Below are positions 25,556 to 33,174 of a DNA stretch of 64,000 nt, piece by piece. Origin of the DNA: Antrihabitans stalactiti (GTDB taxonomy: Bacteria; Actinomycetota; Actinomycetes; Mycobacteriales; Mycobacteriaceae); NCBI RefSeq assembly GCF_012932915.1, contig NZ_VCQU01000001.1, positions 372,001 to 436,000 of the forward strand. The letters are read 5' to 3'. Both the position numbers and the translations under genes were made by a program. Every line of letters starts with the position of its first letter. Positions within the stretch are counted from its first letter, which is position 1. A model generated the notes under the pieces. The model saw only the letters and a program-made list of their open reading frames with translations. It ran no database searches and had not been told where the DNA came from.

Positions 25556-26448
25556 GAGGGCGCAGCTTGTCCGCGGCTCGCCCGCACTATGCGGACCGGG
25601 CGTAGCGCCTGCGGTTCGCCCTCGAATTCCGCGGAGCCATCGAGGTACCCAGCAATGAGGTCCGTCGCTGAGTGGTCTTCGATATCGGCGAAGCCGAGCG
25701 CGCGCAACTGTGCGGCGATGCCGTCGGGAGTGAAATAGCTGAACCAGGGTTCACCGACAGCAGCCGCTCGATTTTCGCGAACCTGCATCTGTGCACGATC
25801 CTGGTCGGTGTTCGCCGACTGCAGGTAATCGAAGATCACCTCGACCGGACCCGGTTGGCCAGCAACGTATTCGAGGGTTGCGCGGGCCGCGTCCGGCGTC
25901 AGATAGAAGACGACACCGAGCCACACGAATACTGCCGCCTCGGTCCGGCTGAATCCGGCAGTCTCCAATTGTGTTGCCAATGTGTCGGTTTCGAAGTCGA
26001 CCGGCACGAAGGTCAACCCCTCGGGCTGGTCGATCCCGGACACGGTGAGGCGTTCACGCTTCCACGCTTGGGTCGCGGGATGGTCGACCTCGAATACCCG
26101 CAGGCCAGCATGCGGATTGCGGAACGCGAAGGTATCCAGGCCCGCGCCGAGGATTACGACCTGTCGCGCTCCGGCAGCGGCGGCCTCGGCCACCCGGTCC
26201 TCGGCGAAGCGGGAACGTGCAGCAAAGAACAAGCGGCGCGGCCGATCAGTGACACCCACCTGCAGAACTCCCAGGCCCGCGCCGGGATTATCCCCCGTCG
26301 GCTGGCCCAATTCGGCCAGCTCATCCGCCGTTACGCCCAGTAAGCGCGCCGCGAGCGGATCGGTCAGAATCGTTGGCCGGTCGGCAATTTGGTGATAGGC
26401 ACGGGCGTACGCAGTCGTGAGGGCTGTCCGGCTGGGTTCGTTCTCCAT
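25552..26448 (-). CDS. SAM-dependent methyltransferase (TIGR00027/LCMT-like)
   Basis: A 298-residue class I methyltransferase of the mycobacterial/actinobacterial group related to leucine carboxyl methyltransferases. The family opening is RTALTTAYARAYHQ...DPLAARLL, the SAM site is VVILGAGLDTFAFR near residue 103, and VFEVDHPATQAWKRERL follows. The substrate is unknown for almost all members. The frame opens 51 nt earlier; ATG 26448, 11 nt after the tetR stop, keeps the normal start. It is co-directional with and probably cotranscribed with the TetR gene. The last residues and the stop are contributed by the palindromic repeat. Confidence 0.82.
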   Translation of the reverse strand: MENEPSRTALTTAYARAYHQIADRPTILTDPLAARLLGVTADELAELGQPTGDNPGAGLGVLQVGVTDRPRRLFFAARSRFAEDRVAEAAAAGARQVVILGAGLDTFAFRNPHAGLRVFEVDHPATQAWKRERLTVSGIDQPEGLTFVPVDFETDTLATQLETAGFSRTEAAVFVWLGVVFYLTPDAARATLEYVAGQPGPVEVIFDYLQSANTDQDRAQMQVRENRAAAVGEPWFSYFTPDGIAAQLRALGFADIEDHSATDLIAGYLDGSAEFEGEPQALRPVRIVRASRGQAAPS

Positions 26449-26458
26449 ACTGACGAAG

Positions 26459-27079
26459 CTACTCACGAACTGGCGCGAGGCCTCGGACGAGGGCCGCAAG
26501 GCCGGTCTCGAATTCGTGATCCTGGCCGAGAGCGACGACTTGTCTCGTCACGGCGATGATGTGAGCCGCTGCGTCGTCGTTCCGGTCCGTGTCGATGACG
26601 ATGTCCCCATTGTCGCGAGTCGTCTGCTGTTCGATCGCGGAGCCAATCGTGTAACGCGACAAAGCGATCAGCGCGAGCACAGCGTCCGTTGCACTGAAGC
26701 CCGCATCTTCCAGCAGGGAAACCTGTGCGATCGCGTTATCGAGCCGCGGGCTGCGGGAGCCTGCTGCCGCGATCAGCCGGGCGCCGTCGCGGACGCTGAG
26801 CATCGCCCGGCGCAGGCTGCGAGCGTTCCTAGTGACGAACTCCTCCCATTGCTCACCGTCTGCCGGCAGCCGGTCGGTGTGCCAGCGATCGAGAATCTCG
26901 TCTGCGACCGCGTCCAGCAGCGCAGCTTTGCTGGAGAAGTGGTGATACAGACCCGGTTGGCGGATGCCGAGTTGCGTCGCGATTGCACGGAGCGAAACGT
27001 CGTCCAGCCCTCGCTCGTCCAGCAGCGTGATCGCGGCCGCCACGATCGACCGCCGGTCAGTGCGCGACGGGTACGGCAT
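26459..27079 (-). CDS. TetR-family regulator
   Basis: A 206-residue repressor with the HTH at residues 28-52 (VSLRAIATQLGIRQPGLYHHF) and a C-terminal domain that resembles the tetracycline-repressor type (long helices 80-200). It heads a two-gene unit with the methyltransferase and is divergent from the small 67-residue protein gene. No clear palindrome was seen in the 70-nt divergent gap, so its operator is not assigned. Confidence 0.85.
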   Translation of the reverse strand: MPYPSRTDRRSIVAAAITLLDERGLDDVSLRAIATQLGIRQPGLYHHFSSKAALLDAVADEILDRWHTDRLPADGEQWEEFVTRNARSLRRAMLSVRDGARLIAAAGSRSPRLDNAIAQVSLLEDAGFSATDAVLALIALSRYTIGSAIEQQTTRDNGDIVIDTDRNDDAAAHIIAVTRQVVALGQDHEFETGLAALVRGLAPVRE

Positions 27080-27149
27080 GGATCGAGGATATCGTCATTT
27101 GCGGCCAAGGTTATCGTTGATAGTCTTGGTGGCGACGAAAGGGGACGAC

Positions 27150-27353
27150 GTGGCAAACGAAGACGCCTGGAGCGGCACAGTGGTCAAGAAGTCGCGCGCA
27201 CTGTTGGACGGCTCGAACCTCTACCGAAGGGTCACCGTCGAGACCGACGCCGGCGGCACGGAGAAGGTCAGGGTCGAGCGGGCCCTGTGGAAGGAACTCA
27301 ACGTCGGCGACCGGCTCGTCAAGAAGCCCGGCCAGCTCGCAAGGTTGGCGTGA
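27150..27353 (+). CDS. Small conserved actinobacterial protein (DUF7489-like)
   Basis: A 67-residue cytosolic protein with GTVVKKSRALLDGSNLYRR and ALWKELNVGDRLVKKPG. I recall this pattern from small uncharacterised Streptomyces and Rhodococcus proteins now grouped as DUF7489, a beta-rich single-domain fold. The start is GTG with AAAGGGG just upstream. The frame opens earlier, but only this start has a ribosome site and the family-like beginning. The function is unknown. Confidence 0.65.
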   Translation: MANEDAWSGTVVKKSRALLDGSNLYRRVTVETDAGGTEKVRVERALWKELNVGDRLVKKPGQLARLA

Positions 27354-27544
27354 TGGCAACCGTCGCATCCAGAGCCGCCACGCACAGGGTGAAGTTCTCT
27401 CCGGTGTGATGCGGCCGTCGAGCAGGCGGTCGCAGGCCCTCCGACAGTAAGATCCAGCACTGGGAGGCAGGTAGCCGCGCAGTAGCCGAGTAACGTTCCG
27501 CTGAGGGTCACCGACAATCCCGACACTCGGACGGAGGGCTGACG

Positions 27545-28669
27545 GTGACGGGTGCGTTCGCACTACTGCAAGCATGGTGGAATGCGCCATCCGAGTATCG
27601 ATGGATTCTCGACTACCTCGAGTCACGTGGAATTCTCCGCCCCGTCAAGATCCTGATCGGCGCTGGAGTCGCCGCGATGGGCGTGATACCTGCGGCAATA
27701 CTCGATTCGCCTGCGGGACCGATGAGCGCCGCAAGCCGAACAGTCAATCTGCTGGTCTCGGCGGTCGCGATCGGCTGGCTGCTCTTCTGGTGGTTCGGTC
27801 CGTGGCCGTCACCAGTGGTGTCGACGTCGTTCGTCGTCTGTGCCGACATCGGTGTAACCGTGGTGTGCCTGCAAACCAGCAATCACCTGGTCGGCATGTT
27901 CGGGCTTATGACACTCGTGCTGGTTGGTGCCTACGCGACATTCTTCCATGGAGCGAGAGCACTCGCAGTGCATCTGAGCTGTGCATTGATATCGATACTG
28001 CTGCTCGGTGTGCTCCTGGCTTCCGGTCGAGAAGGGGATCTTCCACTTGCCGTTGTCACGGGTCTGGTGGCGTATTTCGTTGTGGTCTTCATCCCGCCGT
28101 TCCTGCATATCGGATTCTGGGTGCTCCGTGCTGACGCAGTCGACTCGCTCAACGATCCGCTGACGGGACTGTTGAACCGGCGCGGACTGCAACGGTCCGC
28201 ACGCAACATCGTTACCGCGGACTCGGCGGCCGACGATGCCCAGCTTGTGATGATCGCCATCGACCTCGATCGGTTCAAAGACGTCAACGACACACTCGGT
28301 CATGTGGTCGGCGACGAAGTACTCATCCGGACCGGGCACCGGATCAAGTCCGTTGTTCGCGGTAGCGCAGTGGTCGCCCGTCTGGGCGGCGAGGAATTCG
28401 TCGTCGTCGACATTGTTCCGCTATCCGCTGTCCGAGACTTGGCAGAACGAATTCGGGTGGCGATCGCCGCCCCGGCGAACCGCGCACACGTCACAGCCAG
28501 CCTCGGCGTGGCCGCCGCGCCCGCGGCAGAATGGCTGCGCACGGCGTTACCGCAGACTCGAGAACTCGATGCCCTCCTCGCTCGCGCCGACCGGGCTATG
28601 TACCGGGCCAAGCACAACGGCCGCAACGCGGTGGTCGTCGACGACGCCCTGGTGCTCGATCCCGATTAG
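27545..28669 (+). CDS. Membrane-anchored diguanylate cyclase
   Basis: A 374-residue protein with about six membrane helices (35-195) and a C-terminal GGDEF domain carrying RLGGEEF at about residue 280, an active-type signature that should make c-di-GMP from GTP. DPLTGLLNRRG and DLDRFKDVNDTLGH are intact. There is no EAL domain. The start is GTG with GGAGGG upstream. The 190-nt region before it holds no recognisable riboswitch or ORF. It may oppose the GGDEF-EAL protein at 1366 functionally. Confidence 0.87.
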   Translation: MTGAFALLQAWWNAPSEYRWILDYLESRGILRPVKILIGAGVAAMGVIPAAILDSPAGPMSAASRTVNLLVSAVAIGWLLFWWFGPWPSPVVSTSFVVCADIGVTVVCLQTSNHLVGMFGLMTLVLVGAYATFFHGARALAVHLSCALISILLLGVLLASGREGDLPLAVVTGLVAYFVVVFIPPFLHIGFWVLRADAVDSLNDPLTGLLNRRGLQRSARNIVTADSAADDAQLVMIAIDLDRFKDVNDTLGHVVGDEVLIRTGHRIKSVVRGSAVVARLGGEEFVVVDIVPLSAVRDLAERIRVAIAAPANRAHVTASLGVAAAPAAEWLRTALPQTRELDALLARADRAMYRAKHNGRNAVVVDDALVLDPD

Positions 28670-28853
28670 GCGTCTCATCGTTCGAAGATGACGCAAGTTA
28701 TCGAGCGTCCCGAGCCATGATGCGGTTGCCATCGATGCAGTGAAGGCTGCGACGCGCTCCGGCGGATAGGCGTCCGCTTCGCTAGCATTTTCGCTCAGCT
28801 GCCGATAAGGTCGCTGTCCCAGAGCAGTGCCGACCCGTCCCATGGAGGACCGC

Positions 28854-29138
28854 ATGAAGCATCGTGCAGCAATACTGACCGCCGCAGTGACGGCCGCACT
28901 CGCATCGCCACTATTGGTAACCGGCACCGCACAGGCTGACGTGTGGCAGCCGTTCCCAGGCATCTCGATTCCGCTGCCAGACGGGCTTTTTCGGGGTCTT
29001 CCCGGCGTCATAGCTACCCCTCCCCCTGGGCCCGTTCCAACCGAAGGCGCGCCCTGCGAACCCGACGGTCACTGGGTGCACCTCGACGGCGGGAATGCCG
29101 CCCACTACGGCACCGAATGGATGTGCGTCCACAACTGA
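28854..29138 (+). CDS. Small secreted protein of unknown function
   Basis: A 94-residue precursor. The signal peptide is clear: KHR, a hydrophobic core (AAVTAALASPLLVTG) and TAQA before the mature start. The mature part of about 65 residues is Pro/Gly-rich with two cysteines (EGAPCEPDG and EWMCVHN), which could form a disulfide outside the cell. GGAGGA precedes the ATG at 28854; the frame opens 27 nt earlier without a ribosome site. No family is recognised. Confidence 0.75.
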   Translation: MKHRAAILTAAVTAALASPLLVTGTAQADVWQPFPGISIPLPDGLFRGLPGVIATPPPGPVPTEGAPCEPDGHWVHLDGGNAAHYGTEWMCVHN

Positions 29139-29171
29139 CATTCATCGGAGGAATCAGGCGTTGACCGGGAT

Positions 29172-29558
29172 CTAGGCGTTCCTAGCTGCGCGTACCAGGA
29201 CCTCCGGACCCGTGGTCAGTGCCCTCTTCCAAGGTGGGACACCTTCGATTTCAACTTCGATGGACAAACTCAGCACCGTCCGAATAAGCACGATCAGTCC
29301 GAGAATGGCGGCATCTTGCAGCGACGGCGCTGAGGTGACGGTCTTGACGATATCTGCCGCCACAAGCAATTCGAGACCGAGCAAAATTGCGCCGCCCAAT
29401 GAATTTCGTAACGTCTTGAACGCCAGCGCGCCATCGCTGGTGCGTCTCCATCTCACCGCGGCAAGGCCGAACGCAAACACGAACCCGAGGACCATCGACA
29501 GAACGCCGAGCAGTTCGAACGAATCCGTCGCCAACTCGAAGAACTTGGCGTTGTGCAT
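29172..29558 (-). CDS. DUF1622 membrane protein
   Basis: A 128-residue inner-membrane protein with three predicted helices. LGVLSMVLGFVFAFG, the loop RNSLGGAILLGLELLVAADI and LGLIVLIRTVLSLSIEVEIEG are the DUF1622 signature. No function is established for the family. GGAAGG before ATG 29558 gives the start; an upstream in-frame start would add 20 polar residues. It is divergent from the hemerythrin gene. Confidence 0.8.
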   Translation of the reverse strand: MHNAKFFELATDSFELLGVLSMVLGFVFAFGLAAVRWRRTSDGALAFKTLRNSLGGAILLGLELLVAADIVKTVTSAPSLQDAAILGLIVLIRTVLSLSIEVEIEGVPPWKRALTTGPEVLVRAARNA

Positions 29559-29626
29559 ACGTGTGCCTTCCTGTTCGAGAAGACGATCGAGCCGCGACGT
29601 CCGTCTGGTGCTGAGCAAAGCCCCGA

Positions 29627-29640
29627 ATGATCTAGATCAT
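29627..29640. promoter_or_regulatory. FNR/CRP-like palindrome in the DUF1622-hemerythrin gap
   Basis: ATGATCTAGATCAT is a perfect 14-bp palindrome that contains TGAT-N4-ATCA, the core of FNR-type boxes. It lies 69 nt before the DUF1622 start and 135 nt before the hemerythrin start. The match may be fortuitous. Confidence 0.3.
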
Positions 29641-29774
29641 GCCAGGTCGGACGGATATTTCAGCCTCCGATTCCCGTGCTGCCAGCGCGGTTTCACATCC
29701 GCTCGAATTGGGAATTACTCCAGAGCACGGCTTGTAGATGATGAGCCGGCCAAAGACTTTCCGAGGAGATCCCG

Positions 29775-30275
29775 ATGTCGACCGATGCAATCGTCATGCT
29801 CAAAAACGACCACAAAGAGATCAAACGAGTATTTCGTGACTTCAAGAATGCCGGACCGAATGCCGATGCCGAAAAAGGTCGTCTCGTAAAGAAGATCATC
29901 GAACTATTGACCGTGCACACCTATCTGGAGAACGAGTGCATGTATCCGCAAGTGCGAGAACTACTTCCGGATCTCGAAGACGACATCCTCGAATCCTACG
30001 AAGAGCATCACGTCGCCGATGTACTGGTCATGGAGCTGGTGTCGATGGCGCCGAGCGCGGAGCGGTTCGACGCGAAAACCACTGTATTGATCGAGAACGT
30101 CGAACACCACATTCAAGAAGAGGAAGAGGACTGGTTCCCGAAGGTTCGCAAGCAACTGTCGCGAACACAGCTGCAGAAAATTGGCGCGGAAATGCTCGAG
30201 CTAGAAAAGAAAGCCCCACGTTCGCCCGCCCAACCCTCAGCAGTCAAGAAAGTCGTCGACGCGGTCATTTCGTGA
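29775..30275 (+). CDS. Hemerythrin-domain protein
   Basis: A 166-residue four-helix di-iron protein. Ligand-type residues are visible in HKEIKRVFRDF, HTYLENECMYP, EEHHVADVLVMEL and HHIQEEEEDWFP. Proteins of this class bind O2 or NO, or buffer iron and redox stress, in the cytoplasm. The C-terminal 25 residues are basic and Pro-rich. GAGGAG precedes the ATG. Its stop overlaps the start of the next small ORF (GTGA), so the two are translated together. Confidence 0.85.
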   Translation: MSTDAIVMLKNDHKEIKRVFRDFKNAGPNADAEKGRLVKKIIELLTVHTYLENECMYPQVRELLPDLEDDILESYEEHHVADVLVMELVSMAPSAERFDAKTTVLIENVEHHIQEEEEDWFPKVRKQLSRTQLQKIGAEMLELEKKAPRSPAQPSAVKKVVDAVIS

Positions 30276-30463
30276 ACGCGCCACTACCCAGCCGAGTGGT
30301 CGACAAAGAGGACGAACAGCCTGTTACGTCAGCCGAAGAGTCAGGCGTCGAGCCCGTTCGCGCGGCAATCGAGGCACGCTCAGGAATGTGGCAGTGCCCG
30401 TACTGTGGCGACACCTTCGATCTCGAGGACAACTCCGGCCAATGCGACTGCCGATATGACTGA
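30272..30463 (+). CDS. Small zinc-ribbon-like protein coupled to hemerythrin
   Basis: A 63-residue ORF starting at GTG 30272 in a 4-nt overlap with the hemerythrin stop. The C-terminal half has WQCPYCGDTF...GQCDCRYD, four cysteines (CxxC and CxC) that could bind zinc or iron in a rubredoxin/zinc-ribbon manner. The N-terminal half is acidic and low-complexity. Overlap with hemerythrin suggests a partner in metal or redox handling. There is no firm family match. Confidence 0.55.
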   Translation: MNAPLPSRVVDKEDEQPVTSAEESGVEPVRAAIEARSGMWQCPYCGDTFDLEDNSGQCDCRYD

Positions 30464-30524
30464 TGGGCTGTGAATCCGGTCCGTACAGCGTGTTCGGCCG
30501 TTCGTCGACGGTGACGCCGTGCGC

Positions 30525-31289
30525 CTAGGCAGCCATATCGACGGTGGAGCGGATGACTTCTGCGCATCGAGCGGGATCGTCGATCATTGGCACATGCCCG
30601 ACGCCGGGCAGCACGACGTACTGGGCGCCGGGAATGCGCTGTTGAGCGATCACTCCATTGACCGACGGCGGAAATAGTCGATCCTTCTCCGCCCACACCA
30701 GGGTGATCGGGCACGGGAGTATGTCCATTCGCGCCACACTTTCCGTGGTCCCTAGAAGATCTGCTGCGGCCGAGCACTCAACGACATCCTGAACGATCGC
30801 CAGCGTCTGCGACTGGCTCAGTCGATCGCCATGCACGGCGATATCACGCAGCATCAGCTTCCTGGCAAACGCCGGCCAGGTCACTATCGGTGCGAGCACT
30901 CGGGAGAGCTCAGCAAGGCGCTTTGTACGTATCAACACGTTGGTCGCGCCGGTGTTGTCGTGCGTTCCAGGAGTCCAGAAACCTGCCGGCGACAACGCAC
31001 ATACCGAACGGGCGCGTCCGCGGCGCGCGAGCTCGATGGCCATCCACCCGCCCAGCGAGTTTCCAGCGACGTGGACGCTACTCAATCCGCGCTCGTCCAG
31101 GAGTTGCTCGGTTACGTCGACGAGCCGCTCGATCGTCGTGTGGCCGCTCCTCGGCGGACCGCCGCGATGCCCCACGGCAGTTGGCACGATGAGATCGAAA
31201 TCGTCGGCCAGTAGCGGCGCAACGTCGTCCCAGGCCGAGGCGGACATCGTCACGCCGTGCAGCAACATCAATGGCGCTTTGGTTGACAC
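30525..31289 (-). CDS. Alpha/beta-hydrolase
   Basis: A 254-residue hydrolase. It has the oxyanion HG motif (LMLLHGVTMSASAW), nucleophile elbow GNSLGG near residue 97, acid in VWAEKDRLFP and His in GVGHVPM. Length and motifs fit the general esterase/epoxide-hydrolase/C-C-hydrolase superfamily. GTG 31289 with AGGGGCG upstream is chosen; a start at 31358 would translate through the putative MarR site. It is divergent from a MarR gene, so it is probably induced by a small lipophilic or aromatic effector. Confidence 0.78.
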   Translation of the reverse strand: MSTKAPLMLLHGVTMSASAWDDVAPLLADDFDLIVPTAVGHRGGPPRSGHTTIERLVDVTEQLLDERGLSSVHVAGNSLGGWMAIELARRGRARSVCALSPAGFWTPGTHDNTGATNVLIRTKRLAELSRVLAPIVTWPAFARKLMLRDIAVHGDRLSQSQTLAIVQDVVECSAAADLLGTTESVARMDILPCPITLVWAEKDRLFPPSVNGVIAQQRIPGAQYVVLPGVGHVPMIDDPARCAEVIRSTVDMAA

Positions 31290-31329
31290 GGACTCGCCCC
31301 TACGTCTTGGTGGTAGATTTGCCAGGTAA

Positions 31330-31360
31330 GTTTGTATGCAAACACTGTTTGTTGTCAATC
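31330..31360. promoter_or_regulatory. Candidate MarR binding region
   Basis: GTTTGTATGCAAAC (31330-31343) has inverted GTTTG/CAAAC arms, and a similar GTTTGTTGTCAATC (31347-31360) follows 17 nt later. Both lie between the divergent hydrolase and marR starts. Confidence 0.4.
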
Positions 31361-31378
31361 GTTAATGGAAGGTAAGCG

Positions 31379-31804
31379 ATGACAGAGTTCGGCAAACAGC
31401 TCGGATCCCTCAAGCGCACGCTCACCCGGGCGGCACGAACCGCCGCACAGCTGCCCGACATTCCGGATGCTCAGATAGAGGTGCTCCGAATCCTCGAGGA
31501 GCAGGAGTTCTCCACCACCAGCGAACTGGCCGCAAGGATGCAACTCGCTCGGTCCACGATGAGTAATCTGCTCGGCGCGATGCAGCGTGCCGACCTCGTC
31601 GACCTGCTGCGCACCAGCGACGACCGACGGCTCGTGACGGTGACGGCTTCGTCGAAAGCGTTGACTTTGCTCGCCGCTTACGACACGCAGGTCGACCACG
31701 TACTGGGCGCTGCCATGCAGCATCTCACTGCCGCCGAGCGCGAAACACTGCGGAATGCCGGTCCCGTCATGGCACGTCTGGTGAAACTTCTGCAGGCTCC
31801 CTGA
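31379..31804 (+). CDS. MarR-family regulator
   Basis: A 141-residue winged-helix protein with recognition helix in STTSELAARMQLARSTMSNLLGAM (residues 43-66) and wing TSDDRRLVTVTASSKA. GGAAGG precedes the ATG. It is divergent from the alpha/beta-hydrolase and likely represses both genes from the 89-nt gap. Confidence 0.86.
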   Translation: MTEFGKQLGSLKRTLTRAARTAAQLPDIPDAQIEVLRILEEQEFSTTSELAARMQLARSTMSNLLGAMQRADLVDLLRTSDDRRLVTVTASSKALTLLAAYDTQVDHVLGAAMQHLTAAERETLRNAGPVMARLVKLLQAP

Positions 31805-31954
31805 CTCGAGCAAACGAGGTTGAGCGCGGTCACCGATGCGCCGATGAGTCGATGTGTGCTATCACCGGTAACAGAGACTGATTGTCAGACGAATCACAAG
31901 TAGACAAGCGGGGCACCGGCGCTCTCGTCCAACCGATAACCAACGGGAGACGCG

Positions 31955-32098
31955 ATGCGCCACTACAGCACCGAAGAATGCGAATCGCTCAAACAAGCCC
32001 TGATCAAGATGGGTTTTCACGAACGCGAAGCGGCTGCGATTGCCTCCACCTTCGTCGACCGTGAATCGCACCGCACAAATCCGAATACGGCCGCATAG
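31955..32098 (+). CDS. Hypothetical 47-residue protein
   Basis: A short ORF with GGGAG 8 nt before its ATG. The sequence is amphipathic and charged (CESLKQALIKMGFHEREAAAIASTFVD), like a small helical-bundle or UBA-like fragment. No family is recognised. It lies alone in a 640-nt stretch after marR. Confidence 0.45.
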   Translation: MRHYSTEECESLKQALIKMGFHEREAAAIASTFVDRESHRTNPNTAA

Positions 32099-32110
32099 CC
32101 ACCCGAACAA

Positions 32111-32359
32111 TCACCGATGGACGGCCGCCGACTGGCGGGGCGGCCTCCGGTCGAAGCGGTCCGCGCAGCGACTAAGCTGCGCAAGCACCTGGAACGCCGA
32201 TCGAGAATGCTTCGCAGGGCCCTCGAGAATCACGCCCGACTGTCCAGTCGTATGGGCGATCGCCCGCTCCAAGTTGGCCGCGATGGGAAGCAACGCGCTG
32301 GCCAACCTGGACCGTTCCGTCACCCGCTCGCGGTCCAATTCGCCGACCTGGTGGACCAT
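32111..32359 (-). CDS. Hypothetical 82-residue protein (weak)
   Basis: A minus-strand frame whose translation looks protein-like (ELDRERVTERSRLASALLPI and VILEGPAKHSRSAFQVLAQL) and predicts two helices. There is no clear ribosome-binding site, and a 119-codon frame overlaps it on the other strand with poorer composition. Either may be non-coding; the stretch 32099-32445 otherwise shows nothing. Confidence 0.25.
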   Translation of the reverse strand: MVHQVGELDRERVTERSRLASALLPIAANLERAIAHTTGQSGVILEGPAKHSRSAFQVLAQLSRCADRFDRRPPRQSAAVHR

Positions 32360-32445
32360 CGGATGTCGTTACCGCGCAGCGGATCCTGGCGAATCGATAG
32401 TGTGGCGCCTGCTTCCAATGATAGGACGGCGAAGACAGGTGAACA

Positions 32446-32742
32446 TCAGAGCTTGTTGGCGAGAACGTCGAGATAGCTGATGTCGGGTGGCGAGGCAAAG
32501 AGCTCGTCGGCTTTTTCCATGAGAGCCTTCCCAACGGGGCCGCCGAGATGCGTCTCGCGTGCAGCATCGTCCGGGAATGCGTCGATGATGCCGAACGTGG
32601 ACGGACCGAACTTGACCGCGAACCATGGTTTCGTGCCGGGTTCCTGCTCGACTAGCGGCAACGCGGACAGAAGGAATTCTTCGACTGCGCTTTCTTTGCC
32701 GGGCTTGGCCTCGAGCCGTACCAGCAACGCCTTTGTGGCCAT
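32446..32742 (-). CDS. Antibiotic-biosynthesis-monooxygenase (ABM) domain protein
   Basis: A 98-residue ferredoxin-like dimeric alpha+beta barrel protein. ALLVRLEAKPGKESAVEEFLLSA, WFAVKFGPSTFGIIDAFPD and AFPDDAARETHLGGPVGKAL are typical of the putative quinol monooxygenase branch. Some members oxygenate quinols without a cofactor, others are stress proteins. GAGAGAG lies before the ATG. It is monocistronic. Confidence 0.8.
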   Translation of the reverse strand: MATKALLVRLEAKPGKESAVEEFLLSALPLVEQEPGTKPWFAVKFGPSTFGIIDAFPDDAARETHLGGPVGKALMEKADELFASPPDISYLDVLANKL

Positions 32743-32937
32743 GGTTGATCTCTCTCTTTTGGAATGGATGATCGGAACAGTCGAGAATCGCGCCTTATGC
32801 CTGAAGCGTCATGCGCTGCCTACCACCCAAGGATCTGCGTTTGGACCGCCGATTTCCTGGTCCCGGCAGGGTGAAGGTGCGGGTAGCAATTCACCCCAGC
32901 CAGTCAGGGCCTGCCAGCAGACAGGGAGTATGCCGTC

Positions 32938-33117
32938 GTGCCCTATCACCGATCACCCGCACGCGCCGGACGAGCGCAAGCAGAAGCAAAGATCGCCTTC
33001 GACCTGCACTACAGCGGAGTAGAGTTCGGTCAGCGGATGTTCGGTGAACTTCGGACTTCGGACCGGAAGGGCGCTAGCGAACGCCGCTTCGGATATCCCT
33101 TCACGGTGATGCGTTAA
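32938..33117 (+). CDS. Hypothetical 59-residue basic protein (weak)
   Basis: GTG 32938 opens a 59-codon frame (start PYHRSPARAG, then IAFDLHYSGVEFGQRMFGEL). Basic and aromatic residues are frequent. Ribosome site GGGAG is 9-13 nt upstream. It is the only candidate in the 430 nt between the ABM gene and pucR, and no homologue is recalled. Confidence 0.25.
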   Translation: MPYHRSPARAGRAQAEAKIAFDLHYSGVEFGQRMFGELRTSDRKGASERRFGYPFTVMR

Positions 33118-33174
33118 CGGACCGTCCGGCCACGATTCGCTCGAGAAAGGGCGCCTGAGTGTGGCCACCTTAAG

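Noticed and set aside
27354-27544. Possible riboswitch (c-di-GMP or other) before the diguanylate cyclase
   Set aside because: I found no conserved riboswitch core; the GC-rich segments fold loosely in any order.
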